From Xanthomonas arboricola pv. juglandis (GTDB taxonomy: Bacteria > Pseudomonadota > Gammaproteobacteria > Xanthomonadales > Xanthomonadaceae): DNA of 64,000 nt. The stretch is from positions 1 to 64,000 of the forward strand of contig NZ_JZEF01000005.1 in assembly GCF_001013475.1 (NCBI RefSeq), written 5' to 3'. The translations under genes were made by a program, and so were the position numbers. Numbering within the stretch: the stretch's first letter is position 1; each line of letters begins with the position of its first letter. Shown piece after piece: positions 1-10,264 of the stretch. The notes beneath the pieces were generated by a model, which saw only the letters and a list, made by a program, of their open reading frames with translations, was not told the origin of the DNA and did not search any database.

Positions 1-70
1 AGATCGGAAGGCTGCTCCGCTTAAGTGAACAGCATTACGGCAATGCCGGGGCTTTTTGGTCTGCGGTGAA

Positions 71-3000
71 TCAGAAGCTCCAGCCCCAGGTGACCTGGCC
101 GCCGTATGCGGTCTGGCCATCGCCGTTGAGTCCCTGCAACGACAAGGCCATGCGGCTGTTAGGCGAGGTGATCAGGCTGACGCCCAGTTCGCCGACCACC
201 GCGTTCTTGGCCAGCGTGACGCTCTGCACCGAGAACTGCGAGCCGCTGCCGACAAAGCCGGCCGACCGCTCCACAGCGCGGTCGCCGAACGCATGCCGCC
301 AACCCACCGAGGCGTACACCCCGGCCGCCGCACCCAACTGCCAACGCCCGCGTACGCCCACCGTGCTGGTGGTGTACTCGTCCTTGGCACTGTCCACCGA
401 CAGCCCGGCAACGCCGCCGCGCTCGTTGAAACCATCGGTCTTCAGATGCGTGTAGTCCGCTGCGATGAAGGGGCTGTACACCGCATTACCGGTGCGCAGT
501 CTCCAGGCCGCCTCCACCGAGACGGTGATGGCCTTCGCATCGTAATCGCTGGTCAGCCGCTCTTCGAGCACGCCGGGCAACATCACCCGACGGCTGCTGT
601 CCACGTTGTAGTCCGCATAGTCGACCGCAGCCTGCAGAGCGAACGCGGACCAATCGGCCTGGCCGTAGATGCCGGCATGGGTGCCATCGATATCGGAACG
701 CTCGAAGGATTCGCGCGAGCGGGTTTCGATGTCCTGATTGCCGACCGCGACACCGATCACACTGCGCTCGCCGATACGCCGTTCTGCACCAGCCATGAGG
801 CCGTTGTCCTCGCGTCGTACCGAGGCGGCGTTGGCATCTCCATCGACACGATTGGGCAGGCTACGGCCGGTGATCCAGACCGTGGTGTCGCCCACCCGCG
901 CGTCCTGACTGTCGCCACGCAGATGATTGCCGATCCCGCTCAGCAGGAAGCGGCTATCCAGCAATGCGGTCGCCGTGCTGGCATGGCTTTCGCCCGACAA
1001 CGATGCAAACGCGGTGCTGATCGCTTGCGGTTCGTCGGGCAGACGCACCACCGCCTGGTAGACCGGGCTGGTGGTCGGCAAGCCCTCCACGGCCGCTGCG
1101 GCAGCCTGCTGGTTTGGCACGGTGACCGCATCGACCATGGACACGGCGTTGCGGCCGAACGACACCGACAGCGCCGTGGCACTGGCGCTGAGATTCGGCG
1201 CGACGAAGGCGTAGTCGGAGACGACGTTGGTGAACTGACCGGTGAGCCCGCCAGCGGCGTTGATGACCGGAATCTCGGTAAACAACGGCAGATCCGTCGC
1301 ACGCACCAGTTGCAGGGTGCTGCCCGGTGCCAGCGTGGCCGCACCGCCCACACTGATTGGTGTGACCGCGCCACCTGCGCCCGGCGTGACCTGCAAGGTG
1401 GACCCGCTGCCGAGCGTGGCATTGCCGCCGACGCTGATGGTGCCGCCGCCACCGATCGCCACGGTACCGCCCGAGCTCAGGCCACCGATGCTGCCGCTGC
1501 CGGTGAGCGTGCCGCCCGGACCCACCGTCACCGGCCCACCCAACGCGGCACCCGGATTGGCCGGGTTGCCCACGCTCAAGGCGCCTGCGGCGATCGTGGT
1601 CGGGCCGGTGAAGCCACTGCTGTTGGCGGTGACCAGCAAGGTGCCCACACCATCCTTGAGTAGACTGCCGGTACCCGACAAGGTCCCTGCGTAGGTGCCA
1701 TTGGCGGTTTGCTGGAACACCAGCGCGCCGGCATTGGCGATATTGCCCTGCAGGCTGTCGGTATCGCCAATCAATGTGCCTGCATTGATCGTGGTGCCAC
1801 CGAGATAGGCATTGACGCCATCCAGCGTCAACGCGCCTGCGCCGTTCTTGATCAACGTACCGCTGCCGGTGACGTTGCCGGCAAACGTGCCATCGCCGGC
1901 CTGGTCGAACACCAGTGTCGCGTTATCGACGATGTTGCCCTGCAGGCTGGTGGTGTTGCCGATCAGGCTGCCGCTGGCAATGGTGGTGCCACCGCTATAG
2001 GTATTGGGCGCAACCAGCGTCAGCGCCCCCGCTCCCTGCTTGACCACACTGCCGGTGCCGCTGACCGCGCCGGCGAACACGCCATCGGTGGCCTGATCGA
2101 ACACCAGCGTGGCATTGTCGACGATGTTGCCTTGCAGGCTGGTGGTATTGCCGATCAGGCTGCCGGCGCCGATCACGGTGCCGCCGGTATAGGTGTTGGG
2201 CCCGAGCAGTTGCAGCGCGCCGGTGCCGGCCTTCTGCAGCGAGCCGGTGCCGCTGAGCGTGCCGGCATACACGCCGCCGGTGTTCTGGTTGAACACCAGT
2301 GCCGCGTTGTTGGCGATATCGCCCTGCAGGCTGGTGGTGTCGCCGATCAAGGTACCGGCCGCAATCGTGGTGCCGCCGGTGTACCCGTTCGCACCGTTGA
2401 GCAATAGTGCGCCGGCACCGTCCTTGATCACGCTGCCGGTGCCGGTGATCGAACCGGTGAATACGCCATCGGCCACCTGGTTGAACGCCAGCGTCGCGTT
2501 GTCGACGATGGCTCCCTGCAGGCTGGCGCTGTCGCCGACCAGCGTGCCGGCATTGACCGTCGTGCCGCCGGTGTAGCTGTTGCTGCCGTCCAGTGTCAGC
2601 GTGCCGGTGTTGGTCTTGATCAAGGCGCCGCTGCCGCTGATATCGCCGGCAAGCGTGAGGTCTGCCGGATTGTCGACGCTCAGCGCAGCGCCCAGGACGA
2701 CCGCATTGCCCACGGTTGCGGCAACAGGGTTGGTCAGCACCGCAGCGCCGACCACCGACAAGCTGCCGGTGCCCAGCGCGTTGTTGCTGCCGATCGACAA
2801 GGTGCCATCGCTCAGCGCGGTCCCGCCGGCATAGCTGTTGTTGCCACTGAGCGTGAGCGTGGATGCACCGGCCTTGATCACGCTGCCGGCACCGCTGATG
2901 GCGCCGGTCAGGGCGAGATCGTTGCTGCCGAGCAGCGTCACCGCACCGTCGAGCACCACCGCATTGCCCACGGCCAATGCCTGGTCGGTATCGAGGCTGG

Positions 3001-6000
3001 TGCCGGCTGCCGCGGTCAGCGTGCCGGTGCCCAGTGCCTGCGCGTCGCCCAGCACCAGCGTGCCGCCGCCGAGCGCGGTGCCGCCGGTGTAGGTGTTGGC
3101 GGCGCTCAGCACCAGCGTGCCGGTGTCGAGTTTCTGCAGCGTACCGGTGCCGCCGACGCCCACATCAATGGTGCCGGTGACGCCGGGGTCGACCCGGATG
3201 ATGGTGGTGGCCGCATTGGCGCTCAATGCACCGCCGCCGGCATCGCTCAGCACATACCCGTCGCTGACGAACTGCATGCCGGTAATGCCTTGCGTGCCCT
3301 GCACGCCTACATTGCCCGCGGTGCCGGCGAACACGGCAAAACTGTTCTGCCAGTCGCTGTTGCTCAGCCCATCGATCGAGGTCCAGTTGGTGGGGCCTGC
3401 GGCCCAGACGCCTGCGCCGCCATCGATGCTGCCATTGGCAACCGTCTGCGCACCATCCCAGAACTGCACGTTGCTGCCGGGCGCCAGCAGCACCACGTTG
3501 ACCTGCTGGGCCAGCGCGGTCTGCAGCGTCAGCTGGGTGGGATCGATCGTACCGGGCAACGTGCCGATGCCCAGGCCGTTGTCGGTCAAGCCACCGCTGT
3601 AGTCGATCAGGCGGTACACACCGGTGCCGAACCCGCCGATGTCGGTGATGTTGAGCGTGCCGTCCAGAGTGAGATCGCCATTGACCGCCAACACGCCGGT
3701 CTGGCTGGGGATGCCCAGGAACGCGTCCAGCGTGGCAGTGGGAGCCAGGCTCAGGCTGCCGGTGGTCAACACTGCGCCACTGGTCACCACCAGACGGCCG
3801 CCGTCATTCACCGTGACCGCCGCATCGACCACGCCGCTGCCGCTCAAGCTGGCACCGCTGCCCACGGTCAGGCCGCCTGCACTGGCCAGCGTGCCATCCA
3901 CGTCCAGCGTGCCGGCGGTGACCTGGGTGGTGCCGCCGAGCGCGCTGGTGCCGGTGAGCTGCAAGGTGCCGATGCCGACCTTGTCCAGATTGCCTGCATC
4001 GCTCAGGCTGCCGGCAAAAGTACTGCCGACGTTGTTGGCGCCAAGCTGCAGCGTGGTGCCGCCCAGCACCGCGACATTGCCCTGCCCGGTCACTGCACCC
4101 AGGGCCGCATTGCTGCCGAGCGAGAGCCCGGCACCTGCGGCAACGTCCACGGCGCTGGTGTTGCCCAACGCGCCGGGGGCGGCGGTGGCGAGCACGCCGG
4201 CCTGCACCGACACCGGGCCGGTGAACGTGTTGCCGCCGGACAAGGTCAAGGTGCCCAGGCCCGTCTTGGTCAAGGCACCCGCGCCACTCAGTACCCCGGT
4301 CAGGGCCAGATCGTCCGCGCTGGCAATGGTCAGATCGGCACCGAGATTGACCGCATTGCCCAGTGCCAGCGCAATCGCGTTGCTCAAGGTGGCATTGCCC
4401 AGCACCGACAGGCTGCCGACACCGAGCGCGGTGTTGCTGCCAACCGCCAGGGTGCCTGCGTTCAACACGCTGCCACCGACGTAGCTGTTGGCGCCGTCGA
4501 GCGTGAGCGTGGACGCGCCGTTCTTGATCAGACTGCCCGCGCCGCTGATCGGGCCGGACAAGCGCAGGTCGTTGCTGCCGACCAGGTTGACCGCGCCATC
4601 GAGCACCACCGCATTGGTGACCGCCAATGCCTGGTTGCTATCGAGGTTGGTGCCGGTTGCTGCGGTCAGGGTGCCGGTGCCCAGCGCCTGCGCGTCGCCC
4701 AGCACCAGGGTGCCGCCGCTGAGTGCGGTGCCGCCGGTATAGCTGTTGGCCGCATCGAGCACCAGCGTGCCGGTGTCGCGTTTTTCCACGCCACCGCTGC
4801 CGGAAATGGCGACATCGATGCTGGCGGTTGCACCCGGATCCACACGGATCGCGGTCAACGGCGCAGTCACAGCCAGTCCACCCGCGCCGGCATCGGTCAG
4901 CTGATAGCCATCGGTGACGAACTGCAGGCCGCCGATGCTCTGCGTCCCCACCACGCCAACGGTGGCTGCGTTGCCGGCAAAGACCGCAAAATCGCCTTGC
5001 CAGGTGCTATTGGCGCTGCCGTCCTGGCTGGTCCAGTTGGTCGCCGCACCCCAGGTTCCTGCACCGCCATCGACGGTGCCGTTGGCGGTGGTTTGCACAC
5101 CATCCCAGAACTGCACGATGCTGCCCGGCGCCGTCACCACCAGGTTGAGTTGCTGGCCGATGGCGGTCTGCAGCGCGAGCTGGCTGAGATCCACGCTGCC
5201 CGGAAACAGGCCGATCGCCAGACCGTTGTTGGTGAGCAGGCCGGTGTAGTCGATCAGCCGGTACACACCCGTGCCGAACCCACCGATGTCGGTGATGTTG
5301 AGCGTGCCGTCCAGGGTGAGGTCGCCATTGACCGCGAGCAGCCGCGTATTGCTCGGCGCTGCCAATGCGACGTCCAAAAACGCACCCGGTGCCAGGGTCA
5401 GGCCACCCACGCTGAGCGAGGAGCCACTGGTCAAGGCAAGCCGGCCACCGTCGGCGATGGTCACATTGCTTGCCACGTTGCCGGTGGTGCCGGTGCCGGT
5501 CAGCGTGCCGCCCAGCGCCACGTTCAATGCACTGGTGCCCAGGGTGCCGATCACATCCAGGGTGCCGCCGCTGACCTGGGTGGCACCGCCGATCGCGCTG
5601 TTGCCGAGCAGGCGCACCGTGCCGGCGCCGACCTTGTCCAGATTGCCGCCACCGCCAAGGCTGCCGCCAAAATCGCCACCGCCCAACTGCAGCGTGCCGC
5701 CGGCATCGGTAGTGACATTGCCGGCGCCGCTGAGCGCGCTGATCAGGCCACCGTTGCTGAGATTCAGCACCGCACCTGCAGCGACATCGACGTTGCTGGC
5801 GTTGCCAAGCGACGCGGCGGTGCTGGCCACTAGCGTGCCGGCCTGGATCGCCAGCGGGCCGGTGTAGGTGTTGCTGCCATTCAAGGTCAGGGTGCCGGCA
5901 CCGGTCTTGATCAAGTCGCCTGTACCGCTGATGCTGCCGCTGACCAGCATGTCCGCACCGTTGTCCACGGTGAGCGCTGCGCCAAGCGCGATGTCGTTGC

Positions 6001-9000
6001 CCAGCGCCACCGCAATCGCGTTGCTCAGCGCTGCATTGCCGACCACCGACAGGCTGCCGGTGCCGAGTGCATCGTTGGCGCCGACCGCAATGGTGCCGGC
6101 CGTCAAGGTGGTGCCACCGCTATAGCTGTTGCCCGCGTTGAGCGACAACGTGCTGGCGCCATTCTTGATCAGGCTGCCGGTGCCGGTGATGGCAGCGTTC
6201 AAGCCGAGATCGTTGCTGCCGACCAGCGTGAGCTGATCGTTCAACTGCACCGCATTGCCCAGCGTCAGCGCGGCAGCGGCATCCAGTTCGGCAGGGCCGC
6301 CGACCAGCAGCGCACCCACGCCCAGCGCAGCGTCGTTGCCGAGTACCACACGCCCCGCATTCAGCGCAACGCCGCCGCTGAAGGTATTGGCATTGGCCAA
6401 GGTCAGCGTGGCAGCGCCTTGCTTGTCGAGACTGCCGCTGCCGCTGACCACGCCATTGAGCGTGATGTCCTGCGTGCCAGGCAAGGTGAGTGCGCCATTC
6501 AAGGCAAGCGCATTGCCCAGCGTCACCGCGGTGCTGGCATCCAGTGTGGTGCCCGCGGCGGCGCTCAGCGTGCCCAAGCCCAGTGCCGTGTCGCTGCCGA
6601 CCACCACTGCGCCGCCCTGCAGTTGCAGTCCGCCCGCCCAGGTATTGTTGCCATTGAGCGTGAGCGTTTGCGTGCCGTTCTTGATCAGGCGACCGGCGCC
6701 GTCGACCACGCCATCAAGGGTGAGGTCCTGGCCATCGATGGCGAGTTGACCGGCGACATTGACCGCGTTCTGCAAGGTCACCGCAGTGCTGGCAGTGAGC
6801 TGTGTGCCATCAGCAGCGGTGAGCGCGCCGGTGCCGAGTGCGCTGTCGCTGCCGACCGACAGGATGCCGGTGTCGAGCAAGGTGCCGCCGGTATAGACGT
6901 TGTTGCCGGTGAGGGTCAGCGCACCGGCGCCCTGCTTGATCAGGCTGCCTGCGCCACTGACGATGCCGGTGACGCCCAGATCGTTGTTGCCGGTGAGCGA
7001 AAGCGCACCGTTGAGTACCACAGCGTTGCCGATCGTGGTCGCGGCGGTGGCCTGCAGCTGCGTGCCATCGGCAGCGGTCAGCGCCCCGGTGCCGATGGCT
7101 GCGCCGTCGCCGATCAGCAGCGCGCCTGCATTGAGATCTACGCCACCGGCAAAACTGTTCGGTCCAGCCAGCGTCAATGCAGCATTGCCGTCCTTGACCA
7201 CGCCACCCACGCCACTGACCGCACCGGTGAGGGTGAGATCCTGGCTGCCGCCGAGCTGCAGGTCCGCTTCCAGCGCAACGTTGTTGGCGAGCACGCGTGC
7301 GGCGGTGCTGTCGAGCAGTCCGCCGCCGACGGTCAGGGTGCCAAGACCCAAGGCGGTGTCGCTGCCCAGGATCAGGCTGCCTGCACTCAGGCGCGTGCCG
7401 CCGGTGTAGCTGTTGTTGCCGGCCAGGGTCAGGCTGGCGGGCCCCAGCTTGTCCAGGCTGCCCACGCCGGTGATGGCGCCGGTAAGCGTGAGCGCGTTGC
7501 TGCCACCCACATTGACCAGGCCTGCCAATGCAATGGCATTGGCCAGCGTGCTGACAGTTGCATTGTCCAGGGTGGTACCGGCTGCTGCGCTCAGCGCGCC
7601 AACACCGAGCGCGGTGTCGCTGCCTACCGTCAGCTTGCCGGCGCTGAGCGTGGTGCCGCCGCTGTACAGATTGTTGCCGCTCAGCGTGAGGTCGCCGGTG
7701 CCGGATTTGATCAGGCTCCCGGTGCCGCTGATCGCGCCACTCAGTGTCAGTGCTTGCGCCCCGCTGAGTGTCAGCGCACCTGGAGTCAACGCGATCGCGT
7801 TGCTCAACGAGGTGGCCGCCGTGTTTTGCAGGGCCGCATTGCCGGTGACGTTCAACGCACCCGTGCCCAGCGCGGTGCCGCTGGCCACCTGCAAGATGCC
7901 GGCATTGAGGTTGGTGCCGCCGGCATAGGTGTTCAGGCCACTCAGGGTCAAGCTGCCGGTGCCGAGCTTGTTCAACGCACCGGTGCCGCCAATGGCGCCG
8001 GTCAGGTTCAAGGCATTGCCGCTGCTGCCCACGCCCAAGCTACCGGTGAGTGCAATCGTGTTGCCCAGGGTTGCCGCAGCGGTGGCATCCAGCTCGCCGC
8101 CGCTTGCGGTCAGGGTGCCGGTGCCCAGTGCCGCGTTCGAGCCCACCACCAGGCGCCCGGTACTCAAGCTGGTGCCACCGGTGTAGGCGTTGTTACCGGT
8201 CAGGGTGAGGTCGCCCGCGCCGCTCTTGATCAGGCTGCCGCCGCCGTTGATGGCACCGCTCAATGTCAGCGCCTGCGCGCCGGTCCAGTTCAAGGGTCCG
8301 CCAAGGCTGATGCCGTTGGCCACCGTCAGTGGCGTACTGCTGCTGAGGTTGGACGCGCCGGTGACGTTCAGGCCGCCGCTTCCCAGTGCCGAGGCACTGC
8401 CCAGTTGCAAGGTGCCCGATGCCAGCGTGGTTCCGCCAGCGTAGGTGTTGGCGCCGTTGAGCGCGAGCGTGCCGGTGCCGGTCTTGTTGACACCACCCGC
8501 ACCGGCAAGCGTACCGGTCAGGGTCAGCGCATTGCCGCTGGCACCCAGGCCCAGCGTATTGGTCAAGGCAACATTGTTGGCCAGGGTCAGTGGAGCGCTG
8601 GTATCCAGCTGCCCACCGGCGGCTGTCACCGTGCCCGCTCCGAGCGCAGTGTTGGTTTCGATCAGCAGCGTCCCCGCACCCAGCGTCGTGCCGCCTGCGT
8701 AGGTATTGCTGCCGCCCAGGCTGAGCGTGCCGGTGCCGATCTTGTTCAGCGCTCCGGCGCCGCTGATGCCGCCGCCGAGTCGCAGGTTATTGGCACCGCC
8801 GATGCCGATGAAATCGTTGAGCACGAACGCGTTCGGCAAGTCGACCGCCGCACTGGAAAGCACGCTGCCGGCAGATACGTTGACGGTGCCTGTTCCCAGT
8901 GCGCCATTGGTGCCAACGGTCACTGAGCCGCCGAGCAGGTTGACGCCACCGCTGAAGGTATTGCTGCCGGTCAGGCCCAACGCACCGGTCCCGGTCTTGG

Positions 9001-10264
9001 TCAGCGCACCGGTGCCGATGATGGGGCTGGCAACGATCAGGGCATTGGCGCCCTGCAAGGTCAAGCCACCTGTTCCCAAGGTGATGCCGCCGGCAGGCGA
9101 CAGGCTCAGGCCGGCGGCCGTCGCCTCCAGCGCACCGCCGTTGGCGGTGATGGCAGTGCCTAGCTGCGCAGGATTGGCAAACTGCAGTACGCCGCCATTG
9201 AGCGCGCTGCTGCCGAAGTTGCTTCCGCCGCCCACCGACCAGGTGCCGCTGTTGACGCGCAGGCTGCCGAAATTGATGTACTGCGCGGTGCTGAGTGTTC
9301 CGACGCCGGTGCTGCCGCTGCCAGTGCCGGTGGCCGAATTCTGCAGGATCAGCGTATTGGTGCCGCCTGCGCCGCCATCCACCACACCGGTCTGCGCAAA
9401 GCTCAGCAAGCCACCCGGCCCAAGCAGTTCGAGCGCGAGCCCGCCGCCGCTGTTGACGCTGCCGCCAGTCACCGCCGTGAAGCTGTTGGTGCTGCCCGCC
9501 CCCATCGACACGCTGCCGTTGATGCTGCCGGCGTTGACGAAGCTGTTGCCGGTGGCCGAACTCTGGAAGCCCACACGCCCGTTGATGGTGCCGGTGTTGA
9601 CCGCATTGACGGTACCGCCGCCGCTGACCGCAATCACCGGCGTATCCGCACTCAGGACCGACAGGTTCAACAATGCACGGCTATCGATCAGGCCGGCATT
9701 GTTGATCTGCACGACGCCATTGCTGGCCGAGGTGATGCCAAGCGCCATGCCGGCGAGATTGAGCAGGTTCGCCCCCAGCAGGCCGCCGGTGCCGTAAATC
9801 GCGCCGGTGGCGAGATTATTGGCGGTCACCGTGGTGGAACTGGCGTTGCCCATGGTGACGCCGGTGCTCAACACCGACAACAGGCCGAGCACCGAGGGAT
9901 CGATCGTACCGCTGTTGTTGAGCGTGGCATTGGTGCCGGTGAGCGCAATGGCGGTTCCACCCAGCAGCCCGGCGGTCATTTGCGTGCCAGCCGCAACATT
10001 GATGGTCAGGTTGTTTGCGTTGCTTGCGAAGCTGTTGCTGGTGATTGGCAGCCCTGTGCAGGTGACGGTCGCACCCGCTGCGGGGAGCGCAGGTGTGCAT
10101 GCCCCCCAGGCCAGCATCGGTGCGGCGGCTCCCACCGCCAGGACGACCAGGCTCGCCACACTGCGGCGGGTTGAACCGGGCTTACGCCGCCGACGTACCA
10201 GCTCGTGCGTCACCACCCAATTGCCAATCGCCGCGTTCCAGACCAGCGCAAATGCACGATTCAT
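71..10264 (-). CDS. Giant autotransporter adhesin (PATR-repeat passenger, YapH-like)
   Basis: A 3397-residue type Va secreted surface protein, probably an adhesin. The N-terminus MNRAFALVWNAAIGNW is a classic extended signal peptide region (ESPR), followed by a basic stretch and a hydrophobic core to about residue 55. The passenger is almost entirely autotransporter-associated beta-strand repeats of the form G-L-x-K-x-G-x-G-x-L-x-L-x-G-x-N-x-Y-x-G-G-T, which predicts a very long beta-helix. About the last 290 residues form the outer-membrane beta-barrel, ending in an aromatic residue (GWSF), as expected for BAM recognition. A strong Shine-Dalgarno (AGGGGGA) lies 6 bases before the ATG. Size and architecture resemble the Xanthomonas YapH adhesin, but I cannot confirm orthology. 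The frame is open throughout, so the gene looks intact. Confidence 0.95.
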   Translation of the reverse strand: MNRAFALVWNAAIGNWVVTHELVRRRRKPGSTRRSVASLVVLAVGAAAPMLAWGACTPALPAAGATVTCTGLPITSNSFASNANNLTINVAAGTQMTAGLLGGTAIALTGTNATLNNSGTIDPSVLGLLSVLSTGVTMGNASSTTVTANNLATGAIYGTGGLLGANLLNLAGMALGITSASNGVVQINNAGLIDSRALLNLSVLSADTPVIAVSGGGTVNAVNTGTINGRVGFQSSATGNSFVNAGSINGSVSMGAGSTNSFTAVTGGSVNSGGGLALELLGPGGLLSFAQTGVVDGGAGGTNTLILQNSATGTGSGSTGVGTLSTAQYINFGSLRVNSGTWSVGGGSNFGSSALNGGVLQFANPAQLGTAITANGGALEATAAGLSLSPAGGITLGTGGLTLQGANALIVASPIIGTGALTKTGTGALGLTGSNTFSGGVNLLGGSVTVGTNGALGTGTVNVSAGSVLSSAAVDLPNAFVLNDFIGIGGANNLRLGGGISGAGALNKIGTGTLSLGGSNTYAGGTTLGAGTLLIETNTALGAGTVTAAGGQLDTSAPLTLANNVALTNTLGLGASGNALTLTGTLAGAGGVNKTGTGTLALNGANTYAGGTTLASGTLQLGSASALGSGGLNVTGASNLSSSTPLTVANGISLGGPLNWTGAQALTLSGAINGGGSLIKSGAGDLTLTGNNAYTGGTSLSTGRLVVGSNAALGTGTLTASGGELDATAAATLGNTIALTGSLGVGSSGNALNLTGAIGGTGALNKLGTGSLTLSGLNTYAGGTNLNAGILQVASGTALGTGALNVTGNAALQNTAATSLSNAIALTPGALTLSGAQALTLSGAISGTGSLIKSGTGDLTLSGNNLYSGGTTLSAGKLTVGSDTALGVGALSAAAGTTLDNATVSTLANAIALAGLVNVGGSNALTLTGAITGVGSLDKLGPASLTLAGNNSYTGGTRLSAGSLILGSDTALGLGTLTVGGGLLDSTAARVLANNVALEADLQLGGSQDLTLTGAVSGVGGVVKDGNAALTLAGPNSFAGGVDLNAGALLIGDGAAIGTGALTAADGTQLQATAATTIGNAVVLNGALSLTGNNDLGVTGIVSGAGSLIKQGAGALTLTGNNVYTGGTLLDTGILSVGSDSALGTGALTAADGTQLTASTAVTLQNAVNVAGQLAIDGQDLTLDGVVDGAGRLIKNGTQTLTLNGNNTWAGGLQLQGGAVVVGSDTALGLGTLSAAAGTTLDASTAVTLGNALALNGALTLPGTQDITLNGVVSGSGSLDKQGAATLTLANANTFSGGVALNAGRVVLGNDAALGVGALLVGGPAELDAAAALTLGNAVQLNDQLTLVGSNDLGLNAAITGTGSLIKNGASTLSLNAGNSYSGGTTLTAGTIAVGANDALGTGSLSVVGNAALSNAIAVALGNDIALGAALTVDNGADMLVSGSISGTGDLIKTGAGTLTLNGSNTYTGPLAIQAGTLVASTAASLGNASNVDVAAGAVLNLSNGGLISALSGAGNVTTDAGGTLQLGGGDFGGSLGGGGNLDKVGAGTVRLLGNSAIGGATQVSGGTLDVIGTLGTSALNVALGGTLTGTGTTGNVASNVTIADGGRLALTSGSSLSVGGLTLAPGAFLDVALAAPSNTRLLAVNGDLTLDGTLNITDIGGFGTGVYRLIDYTGLLTNNGLAIGLFPGSVDLSQLALQTAIGQQLNLVVTAPGSIVQFWDGVQTTANGTVDGGAGTWGAATNWTSQDGSANSTWQGDFAVFAGNAATVGVVGTQSIGGLQFVTDGYQLTDAGAGGLAVTAPLTAIRVDPGATASIDVAISGSGGVEKRDTGTLVLDAANSYTGGTALSGGTLVLGDAQALGTGTLTAATGTNLDSNQALAVTNAVVLDGAVNLVGSNDLRLSGPISGAGSLIKNGASTLTLDGANSYVGGSVLNAGTLAVGSNTALGVGSLSVLGNATLSNAIALALGNAVNLGADLTIASADDLALTGVLSGAGALTKTGLGTLTLSGGNTFTGPVSVQAGVLATAAPGALGNTSAVDVAAGAGLSLGSNAALGAVTGQGNVAVLGGTTLQLGANNVGSTFAGSLSDAGNLDKVGIGTLQLTGTSALGGTTQVTAGTLDVDGTLASAGGLTVGSGASLSGSGVVDAAVTVNDGGRLVVTSGAVLTTGSLSLAPTATLDAFLGIPSQTGVLAVNGDLTLDGTLNITDIGGFGTGVYRLIDYSGGLTDNGLGIGTLPGTIDPTQLTLQTALAQQVNVVLLAPGSNVQFWDGAQTVANGSIDGGAGVWAAGPTNWTSIDGLSNSDWQNSFAVFAGTAGNVGVQGTQGITGMQFVSDGYVLSDAGGGALSANAATTIIRVDPGVTGTIDVGVGGTGTLQKLDTGTLVLSAANTYTGGTALGGGTLVLGDAQALGTGTLTAAAGTSLDTDQALAVGNAVVLDGAVTLLGSNDLALTGAISGAGSVIKAGASTLTLSGNNSYAGGTALSDGTLSIGSNNALGTGSLSVVGAAVLTNPVAATVGNAVVLGAALSVDNPADLTLAGDISGSGALIKTNTGTLTLDGSNSYTGGTTVNAGTLVGDSASLQGAIVDNATLAFNQVADGVFTGSITGTGSVIKDGAGALLLNGANGYTGGTTIAAGTLIGDTTSLQGDIANNAALVFNQNTGGVYAGTLSGTGSLQKAGTGALQLLGPNTYTGGTVIGAGSLIGNTTSLQGNIVDNATLVFDQATDGVFAGAVSGTGSVVKQGAGALTLVAPNTYSGGTTIASGSLIGNTTSLQGNIVDNATLVFDQAGDGTFAGNVTGSGTLIKNGAGALTLDGVNAYLGGTTINAGTLIGDTDSLQGNIANAGALVFQQTANGTYAGTLSGTGSLLKDGVGTLLVTANSSGFTGPTTIAAGALSVGNPANPGAALGGPVTVGPGGTLTGSGSIGGLSSGGTVAIGGGGTISVGGNATLGSGSTLQVTPGAGGAVTPISVGGAATLAPGSTLQLVRATDLPLFTEIPVINAAGGLTGQFTNVVSDYAFVAPNLSASATALSVSFGRNAVSMVDAVTVPNQQAAAAAVEGLPTTSPVYQAVVRLPDEPQAISTAFASLSGESHASTATALLDSRFLLSGIGNHLRGDSQDARVGDTTVWITGRSLPNRVDGDANAASVRREDNGLMAGAERRIGERSVIGVAVGNQDIETRSRESFERSDIDGTHAGIYGQADWSAFALQAAVDYADYNVDSSRRVMLPGVLEERLTSDYDAKAITVSVEAAWRLRTGNAVYSPFIAADYTHLKTDGFNERGGVAGLSVDSAKDEYTTSTVGVRGRWQLGAAAGVYASVGWRHAFGDRAVERSAGFVGSGSQFSVQSVTLAKNAVVGELGVSLITSPNSRMALSLQGLNGDGQTAYGGQVTWGWSF
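1620..2583 (-). repeat. Five tandem 192-bp (64-aa) repeats inside the autotransporter
   Basis: Five consecutive 64-residue units occur near the C-terminal end of the passenger. Each begins N-x-Y-x-G-G-T and contains a SLQG-x-I-x-(D/N)-N/A-A-x-L-x-F block. The units are much more alike than the rest of the passenger, which points to recent tandem duplication. Boundaries are approximate, placed from the protein pattern. Confidence 0.8.
3120..3720 (-). repeat. Long dispersed repeat, copy A, within the autotransporter
   Basis: This segment encodes a non-PATR block with the signatures NVQFWDG, NWTSIDG, FAVFAG and then GDLTLDGTLNITDIGGFG. The same block recurs at about 4780-5400, with stretches of near-identical DNA around the GTGTYRLIDY-type region. 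It divides the passenger into three PATR domains. Confidence 0.75.
4780..5400 (-). repeat. Long dispersed repeat, copy B, within the autotransporter
   Basis: Second copy of the IVQFWDG / NWTSQDG / FAVFAG block, including a nearly identical stretch encoding LTLDGTLNITDIGGFGTGVY. It lies about 1.66 kb from copy A in direct orientation, so recombination between the copies would delete or duplicate one PATR domain in frame. Confidence 0.75.

Noticed and set aside
1..70. Possible terminator after the autotransporter stop (GCATTACGGCAATGC)
   Set aside because: The stem is short and the T-run lies on the plus-strand side, so it does not fit a leftward terminator. Only 70 bases are available to judge.
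3290..8926. Very long plus-strand open frames (847 and 835 codons) opposite the autotransporter
   Set aside because: They are shadows of a repetitive GC-rich gene. Their translations are low-complexity (AGA/GQG/QRA-rich), with no family character or ribosome sites.
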